Shown here one piece after another: positions 16,219 through 25,900 of a stretch of DNA of 64,000 nt. The stretch lies in contig NZ_RBXT01000001.1 of the NCBI RefSeq assembly GCF_003635045.1, positions 1,054,001 to 1,118,000 on the forward strand. Reading direction: 5' to 3'. Position numbers and translations under genes: made by a program. Each line of letters begins with the position of its first letter. Positions within the stretch are counted from its first letter, which is position 1. The notes under the pieces are model-generated. The model searched no databases, was not told the DNA's origin, and saw only the letters and a list, made by a program, of their open reading frames with translations. The DNA comes from Terracoccus luteus. GTDB taxonomy: Bacteria; Actinomycetota; Actinomycetes; Actinomycetales; Dermatophilaceae.

Positions 16219-17012
16219 GCACCACGACGCGCGCCACGCGACCCGCACCATCGGAACCCGCCCGCCGCGCGTGGGTCGAGCACGTCATGGGGATGCCGGT
16301 CAGCATCCACCTGCGCGCCGCCGACCCCGGGTGCGACCCGGGGTCGCGGGCCGCCACGGCGGCCGTGGCCGGGGCCTTCCAGACCTTCCGCGAGCTCGAC
16401 GCGGTCTTCTCCACGTACCGCCCCGACTCGCAGCTGATGCGGCTGCGGCGCGAGGAGGTCGGCCTCGAGGCCTGCAGCTCGCTGCTGCAGCAGGCGCTCG
16501 CCATCGGCGAGCGGGCCGAGATCGTCACCCGACGTGCCTTCACGACCCTGCTCCCCACCGGAGAGGGCGACCTCGCCTTCGACCCCACGGGTCTCGTCAA
16601 GGGCTGGGCCGTCGACCTGGCGTCCGAGCACCTGACGACCCTGCCGGGGCTGTCGTGGTGCATCAACGCGGGCGGGGACCTGCGCGTCGGCGCCCACCCG
16701 GACCTGCCTCGCACCGGGGCCGAGGCGGTCCGGTGGCGGGTCGGTGTCGAGGACCCGCGCGACCGCACCCGCATGGCGGAGACCGTGACCCTCGTCGAGG
16801 GAGCGGTCGCCACCTCCGGCACGGCGGCGCGCGGGGCACACCTCTACGACCCCACCCTCGGCAGGGCGGTCGACCGACCCGGCTCGGTGACCGTGGTCGG
16901 TCCGACCCTGCTGTGGGCCGACATCTGGGCCACCGCGCTGTTCGTCGGCTCGGCTACCACCCACGACGCCTTCTCGGTCGAGGCCCCGCAGTACCGCAGC
17001 GTCAACCTCTAG
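16215..17012 (+). CDS. FAD:protein FMN transferase (ApbE family)
   Basis: A 265-residue ApbE-like enzyme, which would attach FMN from FAD to the Thr of the neighbouring FMN-binding protein. Family patterns are visible: GMPVSIHL, FSTYRPDSQL, AFDPTGLVKGWAVD, INAGGDLRVG, VATSGTAARGAHLYDPTLG and ADIWATALFV (magnesium-binding Asp). It is shorter than the 300-350 residues usual for exported ApbE and shows no signal peptide or lipobox, so it appears cytosolic although its presumed substrate is exported. Start GTG 16215 overlaps the preceding stop. No other start upstream would add a signal sequence. Confidence 0.85.
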   Translation: MSTTTRATRPAPSEPARRAWVEHVMGMPVSIHLRAADPGCDPGSRAATAAVAGAFQTFRELDAVFSTYRPDSQLMRLRREEVGLEACSSLLQQALAIGERAEIVTRRAFTTLLPTGEGDLAFDPTGLVKGWAVDLASEHLTTLPGLSWCINAGGDLRVGAHPDLPRTGAEAVRWRVGVEDPRDRTRMAETVTLVEGAVATSGTAARGAHLYDPTLGRAVDRPGSVTVVGPTLLWADIWATALFVGSATTHDAFSVEAPQYRSVNL

Positions 17013-17201
17013 CGCTGCGGCACTGGTCAGGCACGGGCGAGCGGAGGCGCTGGCGAGGGGTGCGGGCACGGTACCGGGCGAGGGGTGGGCACAGTGCCGG
17101 GCGAGCGGTGCGCGAGAGGCCGGTGAGATGTCGGTGACCTGTCGTCGCCGCCACGTGAACGCGTCGGCGGGCGACCGAGGGCGACGGGTAGCGTCGCGCG
17201 C

Positions 17202-18017
17202 GTGAACGGCAGCTCCACGTCATCCGGCTACACCCACGGCCACCACGAGTCGGTGCTCACCTCGCACCGGTGGCGCACGGCCGAGAACTCGGCCGCCTAC
17301 CTGCTGCCGTACCTGCGGCCCGGGCAGTCGCTGCTCGACGTCGGGTGCGGGCCGGCCACCCTCACCGCGGACCTCGCGACGCGGGTGGCGCCGGGGCGGG
17401 TCACCGCCACCGAGACCGGACCGGCACCACTGGGGCTCGCGCGCGACGAGCTGAGGCGACGGGGGATCACGGCCGACGTCGTCGTCGCCGACGTGCACGC
17501 CCTCGACCTGCCCGACGACGCGTTCGACGTCGTGCACGCGCACCAGGTGCTGCAGCACGTCGCCGACCCCGTGCAGGCCCTGCGTGAGATGGCGCGGGTC
17601 TGCCGGCCCGGCGGGGTGGTGGCGGCGCGCGACGCCGACTACGCCGGCTTCACGTGGTTCCCCCGGCTGCCCGGGCTCGACGAGTGGCTGGCCCTGTACG
17701 AGGCCGTGGCCCGCTCCAACGGCGGCGAGCCGGACGCCGGCCGTCACCTGCTGTCCTGGGCGCACGCCGCCGGGCTCGCCGACGTCGAGGTGTCAGCCTC
17801 CGTCTGGTGCTACGCCGCCCCTGACGACCGGGGGTGGTGGGGGCGCAGCTGGGCGCAGCGCATCCTCGAGTCGGACGTCGCGACAGTGGCGCTCGAGCGC
17901 GGCCTGGCCAACCGGGCTGACCTGCAACGGATCTCGGACGCGTGGCTCGAGTGGTCGGAGCACCCCGACGGGTGGTTCACCGTGCCCCACGGGGAGATCC
18001 TCGTCAGCCCTCGCTGA
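17202..18017 (+). CDS. SAM-dependent methyltransferase (class I, UbiE-like)
   Basis: A 271-residue Rossmann methyltransferase: motif [13 protein letters not shown], the acidic ATETG after strand 2, motif [35 protein letters not shown]. The N-terminal [22 protein letters not shown] is typical of actinobacterial small-molecule methyltransferases of this type. The substrate is unknown. TAGCGT (17189-17194) stands 7 bases before GTG 17202, so the mRNA is probably leaderless. The 3' end overlaps the convergent YyaL-like gene by 14 bp. Confidence 0.82.
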   Translation: MNGSSTSSGYTHGHHESVLTSHRWRTAENSAAYLLPYLRPGQSLLDVGCGPATLTADLATRVAPGRVTATETGPAPLGLARDELRRRGITADVVVADVHALDLPDDAFDVVHAHQVLQHVADPVQALREMARVCRPGGVVAARDADYAGFTWFPRLPGLDEWLALYEAVARSNGGEPDAGRHLLSWAHAAGLADVEVSASVWCYAAPDDRGWWGRSWAQRILESDVATVALERGLANRADLQRISDAWLEWSEHPDGWFTVPHGEILVSPR

Positions 18018-20112
18018 GGGTCGCCGCGCCTGCGTCCGCCGGCGCACTGGCCGGCGGTGTGGCCAACGCTGCGGCCAGCTCGGCGGGGTCGGTGACGGGC
18101 CGGTCGCACACGAAGCCGCGACAGACGTAGGCGGCCGGTCCGCCGTCGACGAGCGGGCGCCCCTCCAGCAGCGGGATGCCGGGGGAGTCCGGCTGGCCGT
18201 GGACGAGGACGAGACCGGGGCTCGACGATGAGCGCGCCACGGCCAGCAGCCATTCCGCGTTCACGCTGGTGGCGGCGCCAATGTAGGTGCTGGTGTCGGC
18301 GCCGGTGCTGTTCGCGGTGCTGGTGTCGGTACCGGTCTCGGGGGCCGTCGCGGCGACGACGGCCACCTGCAGGGGTCCGGCGACGAGCGCCTCGGCGACC
18401 GCGAGCGTCCAGCCCCCGAACCGCGGCTCACGCGTGGCGAGGCCGAGCCCGGCCTCGGTGGCCCGACGGCCGGCCTCGATCGCGGCGGCGGAGCCGGTCA
18501 GCGCGCCGAGGGTGACGAGCGCGCCTGCCAGCGCGGCCTGGCCGGACGGCTCGGCGTTGTCGGAGGCGCTGCGCGGCCGGAGGTAGAGCTGCTCGGCGTC
18601 GGAGCCCGAGTCGTGGAAACCGCCGTCGTCGGCGGCGAACCGCTGCGTCGCGTCGTCGAGCAGCCCACGGGCGGCGTCGAGCCAGCGCGCCTCACCGGTG
18701 GCCTGGTGCAGCGCGAGCAGACCCTCGGCCAGGTCGCCGTGGTCGTCGGCGACGGCGAGGGCGGCACCCACCCGACCGTCGCGCGACGCCCGCCGCAGCC
18801 GGCCGTCGACGACGTGGGTGTCGAGGACGAACTCGGCGCACCGCCGGGCCTGCCGCACCCACTCCGGCTCGTCGAGCAGCGCACCGGCGTCGGCCAGCGC
18901 CGCGACGGCGAGACCGTTCCAGGCGGTCACCACCTTGTCGTCCCGACCCGGCTGCGGCCGGGTGGCACGGTGCGCCGCCAGTCGCGCCCGGACGTCCGCG
19001 AACCACGGCGTGTCGTCGGGGTCGGCCTGCAGCTGCAGCGTCGAACGACCGTGCTCGAAGCTGCCCTCGTCCGTGACGCCGAACAGCTCGGCGGCGTGCC
19101 GCCCGTCCTCGTCGCCGAGCACCTCGACGAGCCCATCCGGTGTCCACACGTAGGTGAGCCCCTCGACGCCCTCGGTGTCGGCGTCGAGCGACGAGGCGAA
19201 CCCGCCCTCGTCGGTGCGCAGCGCCGTGAGCAGGAACTCGGCCGTCTCGCGAACGACCCTCTGCGCCAGGGGGTTCCGCGTCAGCCGCCACCAGTGCGCG
19301 TACACCCGCAGCAGTTGCGCGTTGTCGTAGAGCATCTTCTCGAAGTGGGGGACGACCCACCGGGCGTCCACCGCGTACCGGGCGAAGCCGCCGCCGAGCT
19401 GGTCGTAGGTGCCGCTGCGGGCCATCGCCGTCAGGGTGCGGTCCGCCATCCGCAGCGACAGGTCGTGCCCGGTCCGCGCGTGCTGACGCAGCAGGAACTC
19501 GAGGACCATCGACGGCGGGAACTTGGGCGCGCCACCAAACCCACCGGCATCCGCGTCGAAGGTGCGGGACAGCACCTCGACCACCTCGTCGAGCGACCCG
19601 GCATCCACCTGCCCCGGCGCCTCGGGGCGCAGCAGGTCACCGAGGGTCCCGGCCACGTGGGCACCCGAGGCGCGGACCTGCTGCTCCTGGGTGCGCCACG
19701 CCTCCTCGAGCGCCGCCAGGACGCGGAGGAGGTGGTCGCGCGGGAAGTACGTGCCGCAGAAGAACGGGTCGCCCTCGGGGGTGAGGAAGACCGTCATCGG
19801 CCACCCGCCGTGCCCCGTGGTGGCGGCGACGGCCGACATGTAGACGGCGTCGATGTCGGGTCGCTCCTCGCGGTCGACCTTGACGGCCACGAACCGCTCG
19901 TTCACGGCGGCCGCGACGGTGTCGTCCTCGAAGGACTCGTGCGCCATGACGTGGCACCAGTGGCACGCCGCGTAGCCGACGGACAACAGCACCGGCACGT
20001 TGCGGGCCCGCGCCTCGGCGAAGGCCTCCTCGCCCCACTCCTGCCAGTCGACGGGGTTGTCGCGGTGCTGCAGCAGGTAGGGGCTGGTCGCGTCGGCGAG
20101 GCGGTTCATCAC
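18004..20112 (-). CDS. YyaL/SSP411-type thioredoxin-domain protein (DUF255)
   Basis: A 702-residue protein of the DUF255/spermatogenesis-associated 20 family. The N-terminus [21 protein letters not shown] and the thioredoxin-like [15 protein letters not shown] are near-universal for the family; [23 protein letters not shown] follows. The remainder is an (alpha/alpha)6-barrel resembling N-acylglucosamine epimerase/cellobiose epimerase folds. Biochemical function is unknown; a carbohydrate or redox role is assumed. The start is GTG 20112 or ATG 20109 (adjacent codons); homologues begin with M(T)NRLA, which fits ATG 20109 equally well. It is 41 bp downstream of the MATE stop. Confidence 0.9.
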   Translation of the reverse strand: MMNRLADATSPYLLQHRDNPVDWQEWGEEAFAEARARNVPVLLSVGYAACHWCHVMAHESFEDDTVAAAVNERFVAVKVDREERPDIDAVYMSAVAATTGHGGWPMTVFLTPEGDPFFCGTYFPRDHLLRVLAALEEAWRTQEQQVRASGAHVAGTLGDLLRPEAPGQVDAGSLDEVVEVLSRTFDADAGGFGGAPKFPPSMVLEFLLRQHARTGHDLSLRMADRTLTAMARSGTYDQLGGGFARYAVDARWVVPHFEKMLYDNAQLLRVYAHWWRLTRNPLAQRVVRETAEFLLTALRTDEGGFASSLDADTEGVEGLTYVWTPDGLVEVLGDEDGRHAAELFGVTDEGSFEHGRSTLQLQADPDDTPWFADVRARLAAHRATRPQPGRDDKVVTAWNGLAVAALADAGALLDEPEWVRQARRCAEFVLDTHVVDGRLRRASRDGRVGAALAVADDHGDLAEGLLALHQATGEARWLDAARGLLDDATQRFAADDGGFHDSGSDAEQLYLRPRSASDNAEPSGQAALAGALVTLGALTGSAAAIEAGRRATEAGLGLATREPRFGGWTLAVAEALVAGPLQVAVVAATAPETGTDTSTANSTGADTSTYIGAATSVNAEWLLAVARSSSSPGLVLVHGQPDSPGIPLLEGRPLVDGGPAAYVCRGFVCDRPVTDPAELAAALATPPASAPADAGAATLSEG

Positions 20113-20153
20113 CCCACGCTAGGCGACGGGGGACGGCGGTCGGGGATGGCGGG

Positions 20154-21542
20154 TCAGGCCGCCTGGGCGACGAGGGCGTCCCAGCGGATGCGGCGGGCGC
20201 GGTAGCTGAAGATCGCGAGCTTGGCGAACTCCTCGACGATGCGCGCCGCGAAGATGCCGGCGAACCCCAGTGGCGTGTACAGGCCGAGCAGCACCGCGAG
20301 GGGGAGGCCGACGACGAAGGCGCCGATGACGTCACCCAGGATGACGCCGCGGACGTCGTTGCCGCTGGGCAGCACTCCGGCACCGACGATCATGTTGCGC
20401 ACCTTGACGACCTGGAACGCGGCGTTCATGAGGATGCCGACCGCGGCCATCCAGCGCACGTCCGGTCCCGCCTCGCCGAAGAGCGGCTCGAGCAGGACGA
20501 GCGAGCCGGCGAAGAGGAGGCCGAACGCGACCGCGGTGCCGATGCCGGCGCGCTTGACGCGACGCACCCAGGCGACGGCGGCGACGATGTCGCCGCTGCC
20601 CACCGACCGACCGACGAGGGTCGTCGTGGCCGCCATGAGGCCGATGCTGCCGACCACGAAGATGCCCTCGAGCGTGGTGACGATCTGCGCGGCGGCCAGG
20701 GCCTCGTCGCCGAGCTGCTGGAAGACGACGTTGTAGAGGAAGGTGCCCACGGTCCAGAAGAGCTCGGTGATGCCGAGGGGGAGGGCGAGCACGAAGAGGG
20801 GCACGATGACGGCCCGCCACTGGGCGCGGCCACCCGGCAGGCTCCAACGGACGATGCGGCGGGCGTGCGAGCCGAACACCATCCACGCGAGGATGAGCGT
20901 CTTCGCGACGGCGGTCACGAGGGTGGCCCAGCCGGCCCCGGCTACGCCCAGGGCGGGCAGCGGCCCGAGCCCGGTGACGAGCGAGTAGGCGATCGCGGAG
21001 TTCGCCACGACCGTCACGGCGGTCGCGACCATCGGGCTCGACGGGCGGCCCGCGGAGCGCAGCACACCCGCGAGGACGGCGCTCAGCATCACGGGCAGGG
21101 TGGCGAGCACCGTGAGCCGGAAGTAGTCGGTCCCGGCGGCGGCGACCGAGGGGGAGGCGCCGACGAGCGAGAGGAGGTGGTCGGCGAAGAGCCACGGCAC
21201 CAGGGAGACGACGGCCCCGAGACCGAGGGCCACCGTCACGGCGGCCGTCACGGTGTGGTCGAGCGTCTCGCGGCGACCGGCGCCGACGGCTCGCGCGACG
21301 AGGATGGCGACCGACGTGCCGAGGGCGCCGAGCGTCACGCCGAGGATGAACGTGAGGCTGTTGCTGAACCCGACGGCGGCGATGGCGGTGGCGCCGAGCA
21401 CCCCGACGACGATCTGGTTGACGAAGTTGAGGACGAGCATGAGGACGAACTCCATGCTCACCGGGACGGCGATGCGGGCGATCTCCCGGACCGAGGACGA
21501 TGCGGCCAGACGTGGGCGGGCGGGCATCGTGAGGTGGGACAT
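20154..21542 (-). CDS. MATE-family efflux transporter
   Basis: A 462-residue, 12-segment transporter of the MATE/MOP superfamily. Visible features: an N-terminal REIARIAVPVSMEFVLMLVLNFVNQIVVGVLG, two homologous halves each opening with a PV/PL-containing helix, and conserved VFQQLGDEALAAAQIVTTLEGI in the second half. Such proteins extrude cationic drugs or metabolites using H+ or Na+. Start ATG 21542 follows a GAGAG run. The promoter region behind it (about 21590-21630) is the most AT-rich stretch nearby and holds three TCGAA repeats, suggesting a dedicated repressor site. The C-terminus FSYRARRIRWDALVAQAA is hydrophilic. Confidence 0.88.
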   Translation of the reverse strand: MSHLTMPARPRLAASSSVREIARIAVPVSMEFVLMLVLNFVNQIVVGVLGATAIAAVGFSNSLTFILGVTLGALGTSVAILVARAVGAGRRETLDHTVTAAVTVALGLGAVVSLVPWLFADHLLSLVGASPSVAAAGTDYFRLTVLATLPVMLSAVLAGVLRSAGRPSSPMVATAVTVVANSAIAYSLVTGLGPLPALGVAGAGWATLVTAVAKTLILAWMVFGSHARRIVRWSLPGGRAQWRAVIVPLFVLALPLGITELFWTVGTFLYNVVFQQLGDEALAAAQIVTTLEGIFVVGSIGLMAATTTLVGRSVGSGDIVAAVAWVRRVKRAGIGTAVAFGLLFAGSLVLLEPLFGEAGPDVRWMAAVGILMNAAFQVVKVRNMIVGAGVLPSGNDVRGVILGDVIGAFVVGLPLAVLLGLYTPLGFAGIFAARIVEEFAKLAIFSYRARRIRWDALVAQAA

Positions 21543-21865
21543 GGGGTGGCTCTCTGGACGTGGCGGCGGGACGGCTGGTCCAGCGTAGGGCGATAAACCT
21601 TCGAAATCGAATTGTTTGTCGAAACGATTGATGGACGGACGGCGAACGGGGGTCGCCGGTGGTCGGGCCGCGCCTGTCGCGGCATGGCGTGGGTGTGGTG
21701 GCGTGGCGACGGTGGCGGGGCGACGGTGGCGGGGCGACGGTGGCGGTGGCGGGGCGACGGTGCCGTCGTCCACACCCCCACGGGGCGGGCTCGGCCGAGG
21801 GACCCTCGTCCACAGGGGATTTCGTGGCACCGGGGCGCGGCGGCACCCGGTCATAGCGTCGGGTC
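21543..21865. other. Divergent intergenic region: AT-rich operator plus 14-bp tandem repeat
   Basis: No gene is seen. Near the MATE start lies an AT-rich operator-like block (21590-21630). Further right is a tandem repeat based on CGACGGTGGCGGGG (21707-21720, 21721-21734, then an expanded 20-bp form to 21754). A TAGCGT -10 box (21854-21859) lies 6 bases before the HNH gene start. Confidence 0.55.
21600..21626. promoter_or_regulatory. Operator-like TCGAA array at the MATE promoter
   Basis: TTCGA-AA-TCGAA is a dyad at 21600-21611, and another TCGAA lies at 21619-21623 inside GTTT-GTCG-AAAC. The TCGAA units start at 21601, 21607 and 21619, all multiples of 6 bp apart. This looks like a MarR/TetR-type binding region. 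No regulator gene is adjacent. Confidence 0.4.
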
Positions 21866-23476
21866 ATGGAGGCAGACGGCAGCGTTCTCGACGGGCTCAG
21901 GTCGCGGTTGACCGAGCTCGAGGCGCGCCAGCGTGCCGCCGGGGGAGCGACGTCCGCCTTGGGATCCGAGCCACCCGACGCTGATGCGAGCGGTGGTTCG
22001 AGCGGTGGTTCGAGCGGTGGTTCGAGCGCGACCTCGACCGGCGAACCGGGTTGGGGCGCGACGAGCGGCGAGCACGACCGCGACCTGCTCACGGAGGTCG
22101 CCGACCTCGGGCAGGTGCAGCAGCAGCGTGAGATCGCCCTGGTCCGAGCCCTGGTGGAGATCGAGGGCAGGGGAGTGCCCTCGCCGGGTGGCCTGCGACG
22201 CTGCGACTGGTTGCGCGCCACCGACCCCACGTTGAGCGGAGGCCAGGCCAGGGCCCTCGTCACCGTGGCCACGGCGTTCACGCACTCGCGCTGGCAGTCG
22301 CTGCGTGAGCAGTTCTTCTCCTACGCGGGAGACGTCGACCCCTCGACCGACACGGATGCCGTCCGGCCGGTCGAGCGCCTGACCGTGGCCAAGGCGGCGG
22401 TCGTCATCGACTTCTACGAGCAGCTGCGGCGTGTAGCCGACCCGTCCGAGCTCGACCACGCGCTCGACCACCTCGAGGGCGAGGCGCCCACGTCCCGGGT
22501 CGAGGTTCTGGCCCGGCTGGCGCGCCGCTTCGGTGAGCAGCTGCGGCCGCCCCCGGACGCCGAGGACCGCGCGCGCAAGCAGCGCGAGTCCCGAGGCCTG
22601 TGGTGGCAGCAGCCGACGGCGGCCGGGATGGTGGGTCTGCGCGGCGTGCTCGACCCCGAGGGGGCCGCCATCGTGCGCTCGGCCCTCGAACCCCTGGCCG
22701 CGCCGGCACCACTGCTCGACGACGAGGGTCGGAAGATCGCCGACGACGAGCGGCCGGCCCACCGACGTCGCGCCGACGCGCTCATCGACATCGTCATGCG
22801 CGGGGTCTCGGCGCCCGGCGACAGCCCCACGACCGACAAGGCGCGCGTCGTCGTCACGGTCGACTTCGACACGCTCGCCGACGACCTCTCGGGCGCCGGA
22901 CCGTCCGCCGGTCGAAGGTGGTCCGCCCCTGACGAGCCGCCCGCCGACGAGCCCTCTGCCGCCTACGAGCCCTCTGCCGGCGACGAGCCCTCGGTCTCGG
23001 CCTCGGGTCACGGCCACGGCGGTGCCTTCAGCCGGCCCGCGACGGGCCACGGGACGTGCGACTCGGGCGACGTCCTGTCGCCCGCCACCGTGCGACGGCT
23101 CGCCTGCGACGCCGGCATCCTGCCCGTCGTGCTGGGCCGCGACGGCGAGCCGCTCGACGTGGGACGCGAGCAGCGCCTCGTCACGCGCTCGATGCGCCAC
23201 CTGCTGTGGGTCAGGGACGCCGGTTGCACGTTCCCCGGGTGCACCGCACCGCCGGGATGGACCGACGCCCATCACATCGTGCACTGGGCGCGTGGAGGAC
23301 CGACGAGCGTGGCGAACCTCGCCCTGCTCTGTCGTCGACACCACCAGCACGTGCACCAGCTGGATCTCACCGCCACGGTCACCGACACGGGCGTCACGTG
23401 GCACACGTGGCAGCAGTGGCAGACGGCTCCACGTACGAGTCCCACGGCCGACGACGACCGTCAGGAGTCAGGATGA
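21866..23476 (+). CDS. DUF222 / HNH endonuclease-domain protein (13E12 family)
   Basis: A 536-residue protein of the actinobacterial 13E12 repeat family. The N-terminal two thirds are the helical DUF222 domain (QREIALVRALVEIE, GLRRCDWLRATDPTLS, AKAAVVIDFYEQL); a disordered Pro/Ser linker (about 350-395) follows; the C-terminal HNH nuclease has CTFPGC, DAHHIVHWARGGPTSVANLALLCRRHH, a complete HNH with zinc cysteines. Three SGGS units near residue 45 come from a 12-bp tandem repeat. Physiological role is unknown; the family is multi-copy and often treated as mobile-like. TAGCGT at 21854-21859 is 6 bases before ATG 21866, a leaderless arrangement. Confidence 0.88.
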   Translation: MEADGSVLDGLRSRLTELEARQRAAGGATSALGSEPPDADASGGSSGGSSGGSSATSTGEPGWGATSGEHDRDLLTEVADLGQVQQQREIALVRALVEIEGRGVPSPGGLRRCDWLRATDPTLSGGQARALVTVATAFTHSRWQSLREQFFSYAGDVDPSTDTDAVRPVERLTVAKAAVVIDFYEQLRRVADPSELDHALDHLEGEAPTSRVEVLARLARRFGEQLRPPPDAEDRARKQRESRGLWWQQPTAAGMVGLRGVLDPEGAAIVRSALEPLAAPAPLLDDEGRKIADDERPAHRRRADALIDIVMRGVSAPGDSPTTDKARVVVTVDFDTLADDLSGAGPSAGRRWSAPDEPPADEPSAAYEPSAGDEPSVSASGHGHGGAFSRPATGHGTCDSGDVLSPATVRRLACDAGILPVVLGRDGEPLDVGREQRLVTRSMRHLLWVRDAGCTFPGCTAPPGWTDAHHIVHWARGGPTSVANLALLCRRHHQHVHQLDLTATVTDTGVTWHTWQQWQTAPRTSPTADDDRQESG

Positions 23477-23580
23477 CCGCCCGGTCGTGCTGTTCGGTGG
23501 TCGCGAAGCCGGACGCCCCGTCGCACGCCCCGTCGGACACCCCGTCGGTCGCCTCGTGGGTCGTCATGCCCACCGCTCCG

Positions 23581-24522
23581 TCAGTCGTTCATCGCCTTGA
23601 TGATCATGACGGCCAGGCTGATGCGGTCGCGCACCTCCGCGACGAGGGCGTCGTCCGCGAGCTCGAGGGCGTTGTCGGCCTCGCGGACGATCGTCCAGGC
23701 CCGCGCACGGCCCTCGTCGATGCCGGCTCGCTCGCAGATGATCTCGAGGCGTCGGCGCAGCGACCACCGGATCTGCGAACCCGTTCCGAGCTCGTCGGCG
23801 CGATTCCACAGCGCCGGGGCCACCTCGAAGGCCACGTCCCCGGCCATGGGCTTGGGGTCGATGGCCAGCCACGGTGCCCGATACGCGCCGAGGACGTTCT
23901 CGTAGTGCAGGTCGGTGTGCAGCAGCCGGTCCTCGGCCGGTCGCCGGGTGACGAGCTCGGAGGCCAGCGCGGCGGCCTGGTCGAGGTAACGGCGGGGGAT
24001 GACGGGAGGGGCAGCGCTCAGCTCGACCACCTGCCTCCGCGCGTAGTCGTCGAGCGACGGCAGCCGCGGGTGCGGGGGCCTCCGCAGCGCGCTGAGGAGG
24101 TCACCGATGACCCCGCAAGCGTCGTCGATGTCGACACGGGTGAGGTCGCGGTCGTGCAGTCGCTCGAGCAGCAGCGCCCACCGGCCCGGGTCGGCCCGCA
24201 CGAGCCGCACGGCCCCGTGGCCGTTCCACGTCTGCAGAGCCAGGGCCTCGGTGGCGGCCTCGGGGTGTGGCCACGTCACCTTGAGCACGCCTTCGCCGCT
24301 CACTCCGACGGCCTCGCGGCCCTGCCCCGTCAGGCGCACGGGCAGTGCGACGGAGCACGAGCCGCTGGCGGCGCGACCGATGGGCTCGAGCTCCCACTCG
24401 GCCAGCAGGTCGTCGAGCAGGTCGGGCAGGTCGAGCACCCACTCCTCGCCCGACATCCACCCCTGGGGCGGGTAGCCCGCGACGCGGTGGGCGAAGTGGG
24501 CGGGAACGAGCTCGACGCTCAC
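23581..24522 (-). CDS. APH(6)/hydroxyurea-type aminoglycoside phosphotransferase homologue
   Basis: A 313-residue kinase-like protein of the APH_6_hur family (streptomycin 6-kinase type). The catalytic loop is HTDLHYENVL and the magnesium loop AIDPKPMAGDVAFEVAP, both intact; the ATP-binding part contains VLKVTWPHPEA. Family members inactivate streptomycin or hydroxyurea, but chromosomal actinobacterial copies mostly have no proven resistance role. Start GTG 24522 overlaps the stop of the upstream DUF4439 gene (GTGA), so the two are co-translated; a start at 24561 would lengthen this overlap. The 3' end faces the HNH gene with 104 bp between. Confidence 0.85.
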   Translation of the reverse strand: MSVELVPAHFAHRVAGYPPQGWMSGEEWVLDLPDLLDDLLAEWELEPIGRAASGSCSVALPVRLTGQGREAVGVSGEGVLKVTWPHPEAATEALALQTWNGHGAVRLVRADPGRWALLLERLHDRDLTRVDIDDACGVIGDLLSALRRPPHPRLPSLDDYARRQVVELSAAPPVIPRRYLDQAAALASELVTRRPAEDRLLHTDLHYENVLGAYRAPWLAIDPKPMAGDVAFEVAPALWNRADELGTGSQIRWSLRRRLEIICERAGIDEGRARAWTIVREADNALELADDALVAEVRDRISLAVMIIKAMND

Positions 24523-25664
24523 GACCGCATCCCCGCGAACGGTTGGAGGGCCGTTCCCCACGGCTGGGCGAGCAGGGCGACCCGGCTGCCCCAGCGGGCG
24601 AGGTCGCCGAGCGACGCCGCGTCCGGGGGACCGCTCGGGCGTGAGGTCGAGGTGGCGGATGCCGTCGGCGTCGCGGGCGCCGACGACGCGGCACCTGTGC
24701 CGGGTGCGGACGGGATGTGCCCGGACACGGTCGGCACGGCCGCGAGCGCGTTCGTCATCACCTGGCGGGCGAGCCGGGCCGCCTCCGCCGTCGACGTGAC
24801 GGGGAAGGGAAGCGCCCAGCCGGTCGGTGACGCGGGCGTGTCGGCCGCGGTCTCCCTCTCGAGCTCACGCAGCCGGGCCAACGTGTCGACGGCACGTCGC
24901 CGCTGCGCGCCGGTCGACTGCGCCGCCACGACCTCGAACGCGTAGACGAGCGGCTGGGTGAGCTCGACGAGCTGAGCGCGCAGGGGCGAGGGCGCCGGCG
25001 TGTCGACGACGACCCCCAGCCGTCCTGCACACGCGAGACGGGCAGTGAGGGCGCAGGTGAGCAGGGCACGGGTGGCGGCGTCCTGCGCGCCCGACACCGT
25101 CGCCCACTCGGTGGCCGGCACCGCGGCCAGCCGTGACGCCAGCTCAGCGTCGTTTTTCGGTGCGCCCGCGCCGCCCGAGGCGGGCGCCCCGGCCGCGCCG
25201 GGGTTGTCGGATGCCGAGGGGTCCGGGGCGCGCACGGACCCGGACGTCGAGGTCGCGGAAGTTCCCGGCGTCGCGGCTGAGGCGGAGGCGGCCACCGCCG
25301 TGTCGATCTCGGCGGTGGGCACGCCGGCGTTCGTGAGCCGCCCGGTGAGCACGTGGTCCTGCGTCCGGAGAAGGCTGGCCACCGCCGGGGTCCGCGCATC
25401 GGCCGAGCCAGCGCGGACGAGGGACTCGGCGGCCGTGGCCAGCCTGCGGGCGGTGGCGACGGCCTCGAGCAGGCGCGCCTCGTCGACCGCCCGACGGCGG
25501 GTCGGCGTCGGCGCCGGGGGCGGCGGCACGTCGAGCCGCAACCCGCATCCGGTCAGGCTGCCGCCCGCAGTGAGGGCCGCGACGCCGGTGACGGCGGTGC
25601 CGACCATGGTGCGAAGGACGCTCCGCCGACCCGGGCCGCGTGGGGGCGGCGGGGTCCGGCTCAT
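24519..25664 (-). CDS. DUF4439 ferritin-like lipoprotein
   Basis: A 381-residue predicted exported protein. RRSVLRTMVGTAVTGVAALTAGGSLTGCG is a twin-arginine-like signal ending in lipobox LTGC, so it should be anchored to the outer face of the membrane. Two helical stretches (about 60-120 and 190-340) separated by Ala/Ser/Thr-rich linkers fit DUF4439, a ferritin-like four-helix domain found in actinobacteria; FAFEV and TGWALPF lie in the second part. Function is unknown. It heads a two-gene operon with the APH-like kinase and is divergent from rimP (236 bp apart). Confidence 0.75.
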   Translation of the reverse strand: MSRTPPPPRGPGRRSVLRTMVGTAVTGVAALTAGGSLTGCGLRLDVPPPPAPTPTRRRAVDEARLLEAVATARRLATAAESLVRAGSADARTPAVASLLRTQDHVLTGRLTNAGVPTAEIDTAVAASASAATPGTSATSTSGSVRAPDPSASDNPGAAGAPASGGAGAPKNDAELASRLAAVPATEWATVSGAQDAATRALLTCALTARLACAGRLGVVVDTPAPSPLRAQLVELTQPLVYAFEVVAAQSTGAQRRRAVDTLARLRELERETAADTPASPTGWALPFPVTSTAEAARLARQVMTNALAAVPTVSGHIPSAPGTGAASSAPATPTASATSTSRPSGPPDAASLGDLARWGSRVALLAQPWGTALQPFAGMRS

Positions 25665-25732
25665 GCGGCGATCCTCGCACGCGACGGACTCCCGGCCCCG
25701 CAGCGACGTCGCCCGGGGCCTGCCGCTGCCGA

Positions 25733-25764
25733 TACAGTGGACGAACGCCCTGTTCCGCAGGGCG
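25733..25764 (+). promoter_or_regulatory. rimP-operon promoter and leader hairpin
   Basis: TACAGT (25733-25738) is a strong -10 match; transcription from about 25745 would give a 155-nt leader. The leader opens with a perfect hairpin CGCCCTG-TTCCG-CAGGGCG (25746-25764). The rest of the gap to rimP shows nothing further. Confidence 0.5.
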
Positions 25765-25900
25765 GCCCTGCCGTGCATCCCGCGTGTGGTGCGACGACCC
25801 CTGAGGACGCGCCACCGACCCACCGACGTCCTCGTCGGGCGCCGGAGCCGAGGCCGCCACGGACACGGGTGACAGGTACTCGAGAAGACAGGAGGGGTCG

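Noticed and set aside
17013-17201. Possible riboswitch before the methyltransferase gene
   Set aside because: Only irregular GGCGAG repeats are seen, and the promoter directly abuts the start codon, leaving no leader RNA.
21866-23476. Mobile element or homing endonuclease
   Set aside because: The HNH protein has no inverted repeats, target duplication or intein/intron context; the DUF222-HNH family is a common chromosomal paralogue group in actinobacteria.
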